From Pseudomonas putida NBRC 14164 (GTDB taxonomy: Bacteria > Pseudomonadota > Gammaproteobacteria > Pseudomonadales > Pseudomonadaceae), in the NCBI RefSeq assembly GCF_000412675.1, contig NC_021505.1:2102501-2166500 (forward strand): DNA of 64,000 nt. Direction: 5' to 3'. A program made the position numbers and the translations under genes. This document shows, in pieces, positions 55,421-64,000 of the stretch; position 1 is the first letter of the stretch; the number at the start of each line of letters is the position of its first letter. The notes beneath the pieces were generated by a model. The model was not told the DNA's origin. It ran no database searches and worked only from the letters and a program-made list of their open reading frames with translations.

Positions 55421-56020
55421 TCAGCGGTTGAGTGACAGCGAGTCTTCCAGCACTTTCAGCAGTGCTGCCGCGCGCCGCTCATAGGCGTCGGGGCCTGCGT
55501 ACATCAGCTCTACATACAGGCTGTCGATGATGCCCAGGTAGGCATCGGCATACAGCGCCAGGCGGCTGTGCTGCTCATGCGCCCAGCCGTGGCGAGCTTG
55601 CAGGGCCACGCTGAACCCTTCGCGTATGCCGTCCAGGTATTGTTCAAAGCCCGAAGTGACAATCGGCTTGATGCCCGCCGGGGGCAGGAACGCCGTGCGC
55701 AACACGAAGCGCAGTTCGGCCGAGTCGCGATAACGTTCGGCCAGGTGCAGGGCCAGCCAGTGCCCCGCCGCCAGGCCGTCGCGGGCTTCCTGCGCAAAGC
55801 CGTGCTCGACAAAGGCCGTTTCCTGCACAAGCGCACGCTGGAACACCTCCACGAACAAGGCGTCCTTGTTGGCGAAATGCGCATACAGCGATGCCTTGCG
55901 CATGCCCGCCAACTGGGCGATTTCGTTCAGCGAAGAGGCGTCATAACCGTACTCGGCGAAGTGGCCGACGGCGGCATCGCACACACGCACCGCAGAAGGG
56001 GAAAGGTCTTTCAACAGCAT
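55421..56020 (-). CDS. TetR-family regulator
   Basis: 199 aa from MLLKDLSPSAVRV; longer in-frame starts are possible but lack family similarity. The N-terminal HTH is typical (FAEYGYDASSLNEIAQLAGMRKASLYAHFANKDALF near 24-58). The ligand domain has no recognisable specificity. It is divergent from the hydroxylase gene at 56223 with a 202-base gap and may regulate it. Convergent with hpaR (11 bases between stops). Confidence 0.9.
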   Translation of the reverse strand: MLLKDLSPSAVRVCDAAVGHFAEYGYDASSLNEIAQLAGMRKASLYAHFANKDALFVEVFQRALVQETAFVEHGFAQEARDGLAAGHWLALHLAERYRDSAELRFVLRTAFLPPAGIKPIVTSGFEQYLDGIREGFSVALQARHGWAHEQHSRLALYADAYLGIIDSLYVELMYAGPDAYERRAAALLKVLEDSLSLNR

Positions 56021-56222
56021 CACTCCGTCAGGGGCGCGGCGGGCCGCGCGCGTCTTGAGGGTGGGATTGTGGTGATCGAAAATGCACGGGTCAATGCTTG
56101 TCGCAAGGCAATTTCCGGGCGCCATGGAAAGTGCAATGTTCCCCTCGTAACGTGCATTCCGCCACCCAATCGCCGCTCACATACTGATCGCGTCTTCGAA
56201 TCCAATAAGAAAGAGACCGCTC

Positions 56223-57392
56223 ATGAAAAAGCCAAACCCCCTGCTGGAAGACCTGAAGTCCGTCCTGCCGACCATTGCCGCCAATGCCATGCGTGCAGAG
56301 CAGGACCGCAGTGTGCCGGCAGAGAATATCGCCTTGCTGAAAAGCATCGGCATGCACCGCGCTTTCTTGCCCAAACACTTCGGCGGCATGGAGATCACCC
56401 TGCCGGAGTTCGCCCAGTGCATCGCCTTGCTGGCGGGGGCCTGCGCCAGCACAGCCTGGGCCATGAGCCTGCTGTGCACCCACAGCCACCAGATGGCAAT
56501 GTTCTCGCCCAAGCTACAACAGGAGGTGTGGGGTAGCGACCCGGATGCTACCGCCAGCAGCAGTATCGCGCCGTTCGGCCGCACCGAAGAGGTTGAGGGT
56601 GGCGTGTCGTTCAGCGGCGAAATGGGCTGGAGTTCCGGTTGCGACCACGCCGAATGGGCGATTCTCGGTTTCCGCCGCAAGAATGCCGAAGGCGCTCAGG
56701 ATTACTGCTTCGCCATCCTGCCTCGCAGCGACTATGAAATCCGTGATGACTGGTATGCCGTGGGCATGCGCGGCAGCGGCAGCAAGACCCTGATCGTGCG
56801 TGATGCCTTCGTGCCCGAGCACCGCATCCAGAAGGCCAAGGACATGATGGAGGGCACGTCGGCGGGCTTTGGTTTGTACCCCGACAGCAAGATTTTCTTC
56901 GCCCCGTATCGCCCGTATTTTGCCAGCGGCTTCTCCACGGTCAGCTTGGGCGTTGCCGAGCGCATGCTGGAGGTGTTCCGCGAGAAAACCCGCAACCGCG
57001 TACGTGCCTACACCGGTGCTGCCGTGGGCGCCGCCACCCCGGCGCTGATGCGCCTGGCCGAGTCGACCCATCAGGTGGCCGCTGCCCGGGCATTGCTGGA
57101 AAAGAGCTGGGACGAGATTGCCGAGCACAGTGCCCGCCACGAATACCCGTCGCGTGGCACGCTGGCGTTCTGGCGTACCAACCAGGGCTACGCCGTGAAG
57201 ATGTGCATCCAGGCCGTCGACCGCCTGATGGAAGCGGCCGGTGGTGGCGCCTGGTTCGAGAGCAACGAACTGCAGCGGCTGTTCCGCGATTCGCACATGA
57301 CCGGTGCCCATGCCTACACCGATTACGACGTGTGTGCGCAAATCCTCGGCCGCGAGCTGATGGGCCTGGAGCCTGACCCGGCGATGGTCTGA
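56223..57392 (+). CDS. 4-hydroxyphenylacetate 3-hydroxylase, oxygenase component (C2 type, acyl-CoA dehydrogenase fold)
   Basis: 389 aa with the acyl-CoA-dehydrogenase fold of group D flavin monooxygenases: LLKSIGMHRAFLPKHFGGMEITLPEF near 38-63, STAWAMSLLCTHSHQMAMF near 76-94, GFSTVSLGVAERML near 239-252 and GGGAWFESNELQRLFRDSHMTGAHAYTDYD near 340-369. This matches the C2 oxygenase of Acinetobacter baumannii HPAH rather than the E. coli HpaB type. It uses reduced flavin and O2 to convert 4-hydroxyphenylacetate to 3,4-dihydroxyphenylacetate. The reductase gene follows. Confidence 0.88.
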   Translation: MKKPNPLLEDLKSVLPTIAANAMRAEQDRSVPAENIALLKSIGMHRAFLPKHFGGMEITLPEFAQCIALLAGACASTAWAMSLLCTHSHQMAMFSPKLQQEVWGSDPDATASSSIAPFGRTEEVEGGVSFSGEMGWSSGCDHAEWAILGFRRKNAEGAQDYCFAILPRSDYEIRDDWYAVGMRGSGSKTLIVRDAFVPEHRIQKAKDMMEGTSAGFGLYPDSKIFFAPYRPYFASGFSTVSLGVAERMLEVFREKTRNRVRAYTGAAVGAATPALMRLAESTHQVAAARALLEKSWDEIAEHSARHEYPSRGTLAFWRTNQGYAVKMCIQAVDRLMEAAGGGAWFESNELQRLFRDSHMTGAHAYTDYDVCAQILGRELMGLEPDPAMV

Positions 57393-57471
57393 GCCGCCAC
57401 TTGTTTTCACCCATCCCCTACAAGCACAACAACAAACAGGGCAGGCTGACAGGCCTGCCCGGGAGTCTTGC

Positions 57472-58401
57472 ATGTCCAAAGAAACCTTCGATTCACGTGC
57501 CTTCCGCCGCGCCCTGGGCAACTTTGCCACCGGCGTGACGGTGGTGACTGCCGCCGGCCCCAGTGGCCGCAAGGTCGGCGTTACCGCCAACAGCTTCAAC
57601 TCGGTGTCGCTGGACCCGGCGCTGATCCTGTGGAGCATCGACAAGCGCTCCACCAGCCATGAAGTGTTCGAAGAGGCCTCGCACTTTGCCGTGAACATTC
57701 TGGCTGCGGACCAGATCGACCTGTCCAACAACTTTGCCCGCCCGAAGGAAGATCGCTTTGCCGGTATCGACTACGAGACCGGCACTGGCGGCGCGCCGTT
57801 GTTCGCCGATTGCGCGGCGCGCTTTGAGTGTGAAAAGTACCAGCAGCTGGACGGTGGCGATCACTGGATCCTGGTGGGCAAGGTAGTGGCCTTTGATGAC
57901 TTTGGCCGCTCGCCGCTGCTGTATCACCAGGGCGCCTATTCAATGGTGCTGCCGCATACCCGCATGACCCAAGGCGCAGAGGGGCAGGCACCGAGCAGCC
58001 ACTTCCAGGGCCGCCTGCAGCACAACCTGTACTACCTGATGACCCAGGCGTTGCGTGCCTATCAGGCTGACTACCAGCCACGCCAGCTGTGCACCGGCCT
58101 GCGCACCAGCGAGGCACGCATGCTGATGGTGCTGGAGAACGATGCGGGCCTGAGCCTGAACGACCTGCAACGCGAAGTGGCGATGCCGGCGCGGGAGATC
58201 GAGGAAGCGGTTGCCAACCTCAAGCGCAAAGGGCTGATTGCTGATGATGAAGGGCGAGTGCGGCTATCGGTGAAGGGCGTGGACGAGACCGAGGCGTTGT
58301 GGACCATTGCCCGGCAACAGCAGGACAAGGTGTTCGGGCAGTTCAGTGAACAGCAGCTGGAGACTTTCAAGACCGTGCTCAAGGCCCTTATCAACATCTG
58401 A
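57472..58401 (+). CDS. 4-hydroxyphenylacetate 3-hydroxylase, flavin reductase component (C1 type) with MarR-like tail
   Basis: 309 aa. Residues 1-165 are an HpaC/ActVB-type flavin reductase (RRALGNFATGVTVVTA, GVTANSFNSVSLDPALILWSI, HFAVNILAADQ). Residues about 180-309 form a second, MarR-like domain (HNLYYLMTQALRAY, LMVLENDAGLSLNDLQREVAMPAREIEEAVANLKRKGLI). This is the layout of A. baumannii C1-HPAH, where the MarR-like domain autoinhibits the reductase until hydroxyphenylacetate binds. It supplies reduced FMN to the preceding oxygenase, 79 bases upstream. Confidence 0.9.
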   Translation: MSKETFDSRAFRRALGNFATGVTVVTAAGPSGRKVGVTANSFNSVSLDPALILWSIDKRSTSHEVFEEASHFAVNILAADQIDLSNNFARPKEDRFAGIDYETGTGGAPLFADCAARFECEKYQQLDGGDHWILVGKVVAFDDFGRSPLLYHQGAYSMVLPHTRMTQGAEGQAPSSHFQGRLQHNLYYLMTQALRAYQADYQPRQLCTGLRTSEARMLMVLENDAGLSLNDLQREVAMPAREIEEAVANLKRKGLIADDEGRVRLSVKGVDETEALWTIARQQQDKVFGQFSEQQLETFKTVLKALINI

Positions 58402-58409
58402 ACATCGCT

Positions 58410-58541
58410 TTGGATGGCACCGGCTGTGCCGGTGTTCGCGGGTGAACCCGCTCCCACAGGTCCAGCGCCAGTAGCAACTTCGGCGCGGTCCCTGTGGGAG
58501 CGGCTTTAGCCGCGAACACCGGCAAAGCCGGTGCCATCCAA
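58410..58541. repeat. REP-like inverted repeat between the hydroxylase reductase gene and hpaI
   Basis: TTGGATGGCACCGGC at 58410 and its inverse ending at 58541 form an outer stem around two REP cores (CGGGTGAACCCGCTCCCACAG and CTGTGGGAGCGGCTTTAGCC). Between convergent genes. Confidence 0.88.
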
Positions 58542-58550
58542 CCAGAAGCC

Positions 58551-59354
58551 TCAGTAGACACCACCCCCGGCACTGGGGACTACCACTGTATCCTTGAACT
58601 TCCCCGCCAGCTCGCGCAGCCCGCGCATCAGCACCGTGGTATCCACACCCACCGCCACAAACGCCGCACCCAGCTCGATGTAGCGTCGCGCCAGTTTCTC
58701 GTCCGCGCTGAGAATGCCGGCGGCTTTGCCCGCCTTGCCAATGCGCACGATCGCGTCTTCTATCGCCGCCTGCACCTCCGGGTGCCCGGGGTTGCCGCGA
58801 TGCCCCATGGCCGCACTCAGGTCTGCAGGCCCGATGAACACGCCATCCACACCTTCCACCGCAACGATCTCGTCCAGGTTGGCCAGGCCTTCCTTGTTCT
58901 CGATCTGCACCAGCAGGCACATTTGCTCATCGGCGTGGTCCAGGTAACCGGGCACGGTATTCCAGCGCGAAGCCCTCGCCAGCGCGCTGCCCACCCCGCG
59001 AATGCCCTTGGGCGGGTAATGCATGGCCTTGACCAGTTGCCGCGCCTGTTCGGCAGTCTCCACCATCGGCACCAGCAAGGTTTGTGCGCCGATATCCAGC
59101 ACCTGCTTGATCAGCGCGGTATCGCCGATCACCGGGCGGATCACTGCCTGGCTGGGGTAGGGTGCCACCGCCTGCAACTGGGCGAGCATGCCGCGCAGGT
59201 CGTTGGGCGCGTGTTCGCCGTCGATCAGCAGCCAGTCGAAACCGGCATTGGCCGCCAGCTCGGCGCAGTAGGCATCGGCCAGGCCGAGCCACAGGCCGAT
59301 TTGCGGTTCACCGCTGTGCAGGCGTCGCTTGAAGTGGTTGATGGGCATGTCCAT
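58551..59354 (-). CDS. hpaI: 4-hydroxy-2-oxoheptanedioate aldolase HpaI
   Basis: 267 aa from [11 protein letters not shown] with AAGGA upstream. Class II pyruvate aldolase: [13 protein letters not shown] near 40-52, [21 protein letters not shown] near 88-108, [14 protein letters not shown] (Glu metal ligand) and [20 protein letters not shown] (Asp ligand). It splits 4-hydroxy-2-oxoheptanedioate to pyruvate and succinate semialdehyde, the last step of the pathway. Ten bases after the hpaH stop; same unit. Confidence 0.96.
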   Translation of the reverse strand: MDMPINHFKRRLHSGEPQIGLWLGLADAYCAELAANAGFDWLLIDGEHAPNDLRGMLAQLQAVAPYPSQAVIRPVIGDTALIKQVLDIGAQTLLVPMVETAEQARQLVKAMHYPPKGIRGVGSALARASRWNTVPGYLDHADEQMCLLVQIENKEGLANLDEIVAVEGVDGVFIGPADLSAAMGHRGNPGHPEVQAAIEDAIVRIGKAGKAAGILSADEKLARRYIELGAAFVAVGVDTTVLMRGLRELAGKFKDTVVVPSAGGGVY

Positions 59355-59364
59355 GGGCAGGTCC

Positions 59365-60168
59365 TTAAACGAAGCGGCAGGCGATGGAGCCGAGCATGTC
59401 GTAGTCGACGTGGAAGGTGTCACCTGGGCGAGCGGCGACCGGGCGGGTGAACGAACCCCCAAGGATGATCTGGCCGGGCTGCAAGGTGACGTCGTACGGC
59501 GCCAGTTTGTTGGCCAGCCAGGCAACGCCTTTGGCCGGGTGGTTGAGCACGGCAGCGCTGACCCCGGACTCCTCGATCACGCCATTGCGGTAGAGCACCG
59601 CCGGCACTTTGCGCAGGTCGATTTCGGTGGGGCGCACGGCCCGCCCGCCCAACACCACGCCGGCATTGGCGGCGTTGTCGGAGATGGTGTCGAACACCTT
59701 GCGGGTGGCCTGGGTTTGCGGGTCCACCTGCTGGATGCGCGCGTCAATGATCTCCAGCGCCGGGATCACCCACTCGGTGGCGTCCAGCACATCAAACACG
59801 GTGATGTTCGGGCCCTTCAGCGGCTTGCCGAGGATGAACGCCAACTCCACTTCAACCCGCGGCACGATGAAGCGTTCGAAGGGGATGTCGCTGCCTTCGT
59901 CGAACAGCATGTCGTCGAGCAAGGCGCCGTAGTCGGGCTCGGTGATGTTCGACGATACCTGCATGGCGCGCGAGGTCAGGCCGATCTTGTGGCCCACCAG
60001 CTTGCGCCCGGCGGCGATCTTTTTTGCCACCCAGGCGCGCTGGATGGCGTAGGCGTCTTCGATGGTGATTGCCGGTTGCTCCAGCGAGAACTGGCGCACT
60101 TGCTCGCGGGAGCGTTCGGCCTGGTCGAGGCGGTCGGCGGCGTGCTGGATGAAAGCGTTGTCTAGCAT
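59365..60168 (-). CDS. hpaH: 2-oxo-hept-4-ene-1,7-dioate hydratase HpaH
   Basis: 267 aa from [17 protein letters not shown]-fold hydratase/decarboxylase family motifs: [15 protein letters not shown] near 56-70, [15 protein letters not shown] near 103-117 (metal-binding Glu residues) and [21 protein letters not shown] near 240-260. It hydrates the oxo-heptenedioate intermediate before the HpaI aldolase. Follows hpaX with a 17-base gap. Confidence 0.96.
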   Translation of the reverse strand: MLDNAFIQHAADRLDQAERSREQVRQFSLEQPAITIEDAYAIQRAWVAKKIAAGRKLVGHKIGLTSRAMQVSSNITEPDYGALLDDMLFDEGSDIPFERFIVPRVEVELAFILGKPLKGPNITVFDVLDATEWVIPALEIIDARIQQVDPQTQATRKVFDTISDNAANAGVVLGGRAVRPTEIDLRKVPAVLYRNGVIEESGVSAAVLNHPAKGVAWLANKLAPYDVTLQPGQIILGGSFTRPVAARPGDTFHVDYDMLGSIACRFV

Positions 60169-60185
60169 GGGGGCGGTCTCTTGAT

Positions 60186-61493
60186 TCAAGGGTTGACGAT
60201 GGCAGCCTGGGTGCGCAGCACCAGCAGGCCGCCCAGGGCGATGAAGACGGCGAGTACGTACAGGGCCAGGCTGGCGCTGTGGGTGGTGTCGCGCACCCAG
60301 CCGATGAAGTAGGGCGTGAAGAACGAGGCGATGCTGCCCAGCGAGCTGATCAGGGCAATGCCGGCGGCCTGGGTACGGGCGTTGAGGAACGCCGGCGGCA
60401 GTTGCCAGAACATCGGCAGCGCAGCGCTGGCGCCCATGCCGGCCAGCACCAGGCCGGCCATTACCGGCAGCGCCTGCTCGGGGGCAATGGCCGCAATGGC
60501 GATGCCGATGGCAGCCATCAGCAGCGGTACGCACAGGTGCCAGCGGCGTTCGCGTTGGCGGTCGCTGGAGCGGCCGCACGCCAGCATGAACACGCAGCCG
60601 GCCACGTACGGCACAGCGCTGAGCAGGCCGACACTGGCGTCGCTGGCCACACCGGCACTGTGAATCAGGCTGGGCATCCAGAACGCAAGGGTGTTCACCG
60701 CCAGCATCACCGCGCAATACACGGCCACCAACAGCCACAGCGCACGGCTTGCGAAAATGGCGCCGAACGAGGTTACGGGCTTGCGCTGTTCTTCCTCACC
60801 GAATTGCGCGCGCAGCGTGGCTTTCTGCTGCTCATCCAGCCAGCTCACCTGCTCGAAGTGCTCCGGCAAAACGGCCAGTACCACCAGGCCCAGCAACACC
60901 ACCGGCGCCCCTTCGAGCAGGAACATCCACTGCCAGCCACGCAGCCCGGCCGTGTCGTGCATGAAGGCCAGGATGGCCCCGGACACTGGCCCGCCGACCA
61001 CTCCGGCCAACGGCACGGCAATGGCGAACAGCGCGGTGACCTGGGCGCGGCGCCCGGCCGGGTACCAGCGGTTGAGGTAAACCAGAATGCCCGGGAAGAA
61101 CCCGGCCTCGGCCGCGCCCAGGGCAAAGCGCAACAGGTAGAACGCGCTGCTGCTTTCGATCAGCAGCATGCTGGTCGACAACAGCCCCCACACCACCATC
61201 AGGCAGGCGATCCAGCGGCGTGGGCCAACGCGGTCGAGCATCAGGTTGCTGGGGACGCCGAACAGCGCATAGGCAATGAAGAACAGCCCGGCACCCAGGC
61301 CATAGACCGTGTCGGACAAGTGCAGGTCCTGGCTCATCTGCATCTTGGCGAAGCCAATGTTGATGCGGTCCAGGTGGGCGAACAGGTAGCACACCAGCAG
61401 CAGCGGCATCAGCCGCCAGGTGACTGCCCGATGGGTACTGTCGGCCCGTTCAGCGTTTGCCTCGCACGGCGAGGCTTGTTCGAGTGTGCTCAT
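60186..61493 (-). CDS. hpaX: 4-hydroxyphenylacetate permease HpaX (MFS)
   Basis: 435 aa with twelve helices of the anion:cation symporter branch of the MFS. Seen: [26 protein letters not shown] near 28-53, [27 protein letters not shown] near 77-103, and [28 protein letters not shown] near 123-150. Imports 4-hydroxyphenylacetate with H+. The position between hpaF and hpaH agrees with known hpa clusters. Confidence 0.94.
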   Translation of the reverse strand: MSTLEQASPCEANAERADSTHRAVTWRLMPLLLVCYLFAHLDRINIGFAKMQMSQDLHLSDTVYGLGAGLFFIAYALFGVPSNLMLDRVGPRRWIACLMVVWGLLSTSMLLIESSSAFYLLRFALGAAEAGFFPGILVYLNRWYPAGRRAQVTALFAIAVPLAGVVGGPVSGAILAFMHDTAGLRGWQWMFLLEGAPVVLLGLVVLAVLPEHFEQVSWLDEQQKATLRAQFGEEEQRKPVTSFGAIFASRALWLLVAVYCAVMLAVNTLAFWMPSLIHSAGVASDASVGLLSAVPYVAGCVFMLACGRSSDRQRERRWHLCVPLLMAAIGIAIAAIAPEQALPVMAGLVLAGMGASAALPMFWQLPPAFLNARTQAAGIALISSLGSIASFFTPYFIGWVRDTTHSASLALYVLAVFIALGGLLVLRTQAAIVNP

Positions 61494-61547
61494 GTTTTTG
61501 TACTTGTTCTGTAATGAGTCGGGGAGGGCGTGGTTTGAGCCGGCGCG

Positions 61548-61952
61548 CTAGCGGTTGAACAGTGGGTGCAAGGTGCTGTGCTTGGCGTCGTAGACCTGGG
61601 CGGTGCTGTGGTCGATCTGCACGGTGATGCCGATCGGGCGCTGTTGCAGCAGTGGGTCCAGGCGCGCTTTCAACACTGCCAGCAAGCTGTCGCCCACTGT
61701 TTTGTGCACCTCGGCGCTACGGCCGGTAGCCATGCGCAGGTTGGCGTACAGAAAGCCGTATTCGCCTTTGCCGTCGGCCACCGCGCAATGGGCGGCGGGG
61801 TAGGCCAGCACGCGTGTACCGCCAGTGGGGAACACGGCTTTGCCTTCGGCATCGCGCTGTTCGAGCATGGTGTCGGCCAGGGCGCGGCACAGGCCGGGGA
61901 TGTCGGCGTCGGTTTCCAGGTCGGGGGTGTAGAGCAGAACCAGGTGTGGCAT
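61548..61952 (-). CDS. hpaF: 5-carboxymethyl-2-hydroxymuconate delta-isomerase HpaF
   Basis: 134 aa. CHMI-type tautomerase fold starting MPHLVLLYTPDLE, with the N-terminal Pro2 that serves as catalytic base in this superfamily, GEYGFLYANLRMATGRS near 80-96 and TVQIDHSTAQVYDAKHSTL near 110-128. It isomerises 5-carboxymethyl-2-hydroxymuconate. Lies 63 bases after hpaD and 54 before hpaX. Confidence 0.95.
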   Translation of the reverse strand: MPHLVLLYTPDLETDADIPGLCRALADTMLEQRDAEGKAVFPTGGTRVLAYPAAHCAVADGKGEYGFLYANLRMATGRSAEVHKTVGDSLLAVLKARLDPLLQQRPIGITVQIDHSTAQVYDAKHSTLHPLFNR

Positions 61953-62015
61953 GGAGGCCTCCTCGGTGAGGGGCGGCTGGCCACCCGCCAGGGCGACCAG
62001 CCGCGAACGGGTGGG

Positions 62016-62939
62016 TTACAGGCGGCTGGTGGGCACCACGGCGGCCGGGTTGGCGGCCTGGGCAGCGGGGATGGCACCACCGTCCTGCGGGGTGACCGGG
62101 AAGATCGCGTTGATCTGGCCGGTGCCGGAAGAGCCGAAGTAGGGCGTGACCACTTCGGCCTTGCCGTCGTAATCGGACCAGCCCAGCGCACCCAGCAGCA
62201 TTGCCGTGTCGTGCATGAAGCCTTCACCGTGGCCTTTGGCGGCGTACTCCGGCAGCATCCCGCAGAACGCTTCCCACTCGCCGTCCTGCCACATTTGCAC
62301 CACACGGTGGTCGAGGGTTTCGAGGAACGGGCTCCATACCTTGGTGGCAAAGTCCGGCGCCTGGCCGTTCTGCGCGAAGCGGTGCGACAGCGAGCCGCTG
62401 GCCAGGAACGCCACGGTGCCGTCGTAGTGGTCTTCTACAGCCTTGCGCATTGCCCAGCCCAGGCGGGCACTGTCGGCCAGGTAGTGCGAGGTGCACAGTG
62501 CCGAGACCGAGACCACTTTGAAGTGCTGGTCCTGGTTCATGTAGCGCATGGGCACCAGGGTGCCGTATTCCGGGGCGAGGGTGGTGGCGTGGTGGGCCAT
62601 GGTTTCGACGTTGAAGCGGTTGCACTCCTCGGCCAGCAGCTTGCCCAGCTCGGGGTTGCCGGGGAATGCGTAGGGCATGTTGCTGATGAAGTGCGGCAGT
62701 TCGTTGCTGGTGTACACGCCCTCGAAATGCGGCCCGCACAGCACGTGGTAGTTGGCGTTTACCAGCCAGTGCGTGTCGAACACGACGATGGTGTCCACGC
62801 CCAGCTCACGGCAACGGCGGCTGATTTCGTGATGCCCGTCGATGGCCGCCTGGCGAAAGCCTTGGCGCGGGCCTGGCAGCTCGGACATGTACATGGACGG
62901 TACATGGGTAATCTTGGCAGTGAGAGCGAGTTTGCCCAT
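62016..62939 (-). CDS. hpaD: 3,4-dihydroxyphenylacetate 2,3-dioxygenase HpaD
   Basis: 307 aa from MGKLALTAKITHVPSM. Class III (LigB-type) extradiol dioxygenase: His in AKITHVPS near 12, His in VVFDTHWLVN near 57, Glu further on in LGWAMRKAVEDH region, and HRFAQNG near 206. It uses Fe(II) or Mn(II) to cleave 3,4-dihydroxyphenylacetate at the 2,3 position. The hpaE gene lies upstream with a 190-base gap that is filled by a REP pair. Confidence 0.95.
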   Translation of the reverse strand: MGKLALTAKITHVPSMYMSELPGPRQGFRQAAIDGHHEISRRCRELGVDTIVVFDTHWLVNANYHVLCGPHFEGVYTSNELPHFISNMPYAFPGNPELGKLLAEECNRFNVETMAHHATTLAPEYGTLVPMRYMNQDQHFKVVSVSALCTSHYLADSARLGWAMRKAVEDHYDGTVAFLASGSLSHRFAQNGQAPDFATKVWSPFLETLDHRVVQMWQDGEWEAFCGMLPEYAAKGHGEGFMHDTAMLLGALGWSDYDGKAEVVTPYFGSSGTGQINAIFPVTPQDGGAIPAAQAANPAAVVPTSRL

Positions 62940-62989
62940 GGGGGTCTCCGATAAGACGCTGTTGTTGTTTTGGGGCTGACCCGGTCCCT

Positions 62990-63104
62990 TGTAGGAGCGG
63001 CCTTGTGCCGCGATGGGGCGCACAGCGGCCCCGGCGATATCTGCGGCGAGGCCGAAATCCAGGGGCCGCTGCGCGCCCCATCGCGGCACAAGGTCGCTCC
63101 TACA
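62990..63104. repeat. REP-like inverted pair between hpaE and hpaD
   Basis: 32-base arms (62990-63021 and 63073-63104, one mismatch) with core GCGGCCTTGTGCCGCGATGG and a central hairpin. It interrupts the hpaEDF unit and could tune or end upstream transcripts. Confidence 0.9.
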
Positions 63105-63129
63105 CGGGCGGTGTAAACCGCACAGAGGG

Positions 63130-64000
63130 TTAGATGCCCCAGCGGGGAATGTGGTGATTACCCATGGAAATACACACGTTCTTGATCTCTGCAAAGACCT
63201 CGAAGCTGTACTGCCCGCCCTCACGCCCGGTACCGGAACCTTTCACGCCGCCGAACGGCTGGCGCAGGTCGCGTACGTTCTGGCTGTTGATGAACACCAT
63301 GCCGGCCTCGATGCCACGGGCCAGGCGATGGGCTTTGCCGATGTCCTGGGTCCAGATGTACGAGGCCAGGCCATACTCGGTGTCGTTGGCCAGTTGCAGC
63401 GCCTCGGCTTCGTCCTTGAACGGGATCAGGCACACCACCGGGCCAAAGATTTCTTCCTGGGCAATACGCATCTTGTTGTTCACGTCGGCGAACACGGTGG
63501 GCTGGATGAACTGCCCCTTGGCCAGGTGCGCAGGCAGGTTGGCCGGGCGCTCCAGGCCCCCGGCGACCAGGCGTGCACCTTCTTCGATGCCAATGCGGAT
63601 GTACCCGGTGACCTTGTCATAGTGCTGCTGGGTGATCATCGAACCGACCTGGGTTTTCGGGTCGGTCGGGTCACCTACGATCAGGCGCTTGGCGCGCGCC
63701 GCAAACTCGGCGACAAACTGCGGGTACACGCTTTCCTGGATGAAGATGCGGCTGCCGGCGGTGCAGCGCTCGCCGTTCAGCGAGAAGATGGTGAACAGCG
63801 CGGCGTCCAGCGCACGCTCAAGGTCTGCGTCTTCGAAGATCAGCACGGGCGACTTGCCGCCCAGTTCCATCGAGTACTTTTTAAGGCCCGCGGTCTGCAT
63901 GATCTTCTTGCCGGTGGCGGTACCGCCGGTGAAGGAAATGGCGCGCACATCGGGGTGGCGGACCAGTGCATCGCCGGCGGTAGCGCCGTAACCCTGGATC
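63130..64000 (-). CDS. hpaE: 5-carboxymethyl-2-hydroxymuconate semialdehyde dehydrogenase HpaE, N-terminus outside window
   Basis: About 289 C-terminal residues are inside; the gene runs off the right end. ALDH motifs: ISFTGGTATGKKI, catalytic Glu in MELGGKSPV, catalytic Cys in NGERCTAGSRIFI, EEIFGPVVCLIPF and QPFGGVKGSGTGREGG. By position next to hpaD and hpaF this is the dehydrogenase of the ring-cleavage product. It is distinct from the aldehyde dehydrogenase at 48601 of the tyn half. Confidence 0.93.
   Translation of the reverse strand, partial: IQGYGATAGDALVRHPDVRAISFTGGTATGKKIMQTAGLKKYSMELGGKSPVLIFEDADLERALDAALFTIFSLNGERCTAGSRIFIQESVYPQFVAEFAARAKRLIVGDPTDPKTQVGSMITQQHYDKVTGYIRIGIEEGARLVAGGLERPANLPAHLAKGQFIQPTVFADVNNKMRIAQEEIFGPVVCLIPFKDEAEALQLANDTEYGLASYIWTQDIGKAHRLARGIEAGMVFINSQNVRDLRQPFGGVKGSGTGREGGQYSFEVFAEIKNVCISMGNHHIPRWGI

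Overview
The window is chromosomal DNA of a fluorescent Pseudomonas, almost certainly of the P. putida group. It is GC-rich and tightly packed, and carries many palindromic REP-like elements with a GTGGGAGCGG core. The gene families also fit: csrA of rsmA type, modABC, galU-gor, ahpCF, sstT and puuB. From memory, the P. putida KT2440 chromosome carries the galU/gor/mod block and the ahpCF-to-puuB block far apart. I could not check this.

Layout. (1) Positions 1-4.4 kb, minus strand: a redox cluster of a lipoprotein hydrolase (cut by the window edge), a double carboxymuconolactone-decarboxylase-like protein, an exported cupin, and two aldo/keto reductases flanking a Tat-type flavodoxin. (2) 4.57-10.86 kb, minus strand: a tightly overlapping seven-gene operon of thermostable-hemolysin family protein, AMP-dependent ligase, haem-oxygenase-fold diiron-type oxidase, short-chain dehydrogenase, exported repeat protein, OmpR-type regulator and histidine kinase. 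In front of it is an 11-bp-period direct repeat of PmrA/QseB-box type overlapping a promoter. It looks like a self-regulated pathway for an unknown acyl-derived metabolite and is the best candidate for an undescribed system. (3) 11-14.3 kb: DUF6434 protein, adhP, a very acidic small protein, DoxX protein, tRNA-Leu(UAA). (4) 14.36-17.3 kb: PAS histidine kinase, double-ATPase KaiC-like protein and single-domain response regulator in one operon, followed by csrA and a topoisomerase IB.

(5) 18.9-21.4 kb: modABC molybdate transporter; then nitronate monooxygenase, small conserved proteins and a TsdB/TsdA-like thiosulfate dehydrogenase pair. (6) 25.6-40.3 kb: core genes galU, gor, ahpC, ahpF, yceH, sstT, a NhaR-like regulator, a TerC protein, puuB, two tRNA-Val(GAC) genes each with its own promoter, a SPOR lipoprotein, an HD hydrolase, and a DUF1654-endA operon preceded by a perfect LexA box. 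(7) 40.4-42.6 kb: a TonB-dependent receptor.

(8) 42.6-64.0 kb: an aromatic-amine catabolic island. The first half (FAD amine oxidase, RidA protein, ornithine-cyclodeaminase-like subunit, efflux-type transporter, OprD porin, aldehyde dehydrogenase, APC permease, DUF3156 protein, FeaR-like AraC regulator, second FAD oxidoreductase) should take up tyramine/dopamine and oxidise them to 4-hydroxyphenylacetate or 3,4-dihydroxyphenylacetate. The second half (hpaR, a TetR regulator, two-component hydroxyphenylacetate hydroxylase, hpaI, hpaH, hpaX, hpaF, hpaD and part of hpaE) converts these to central metabolites. Content and order match what I recall of the tyn/hpa 3,4-dihydroxyphenylacetate catabolon of P. 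putida U.
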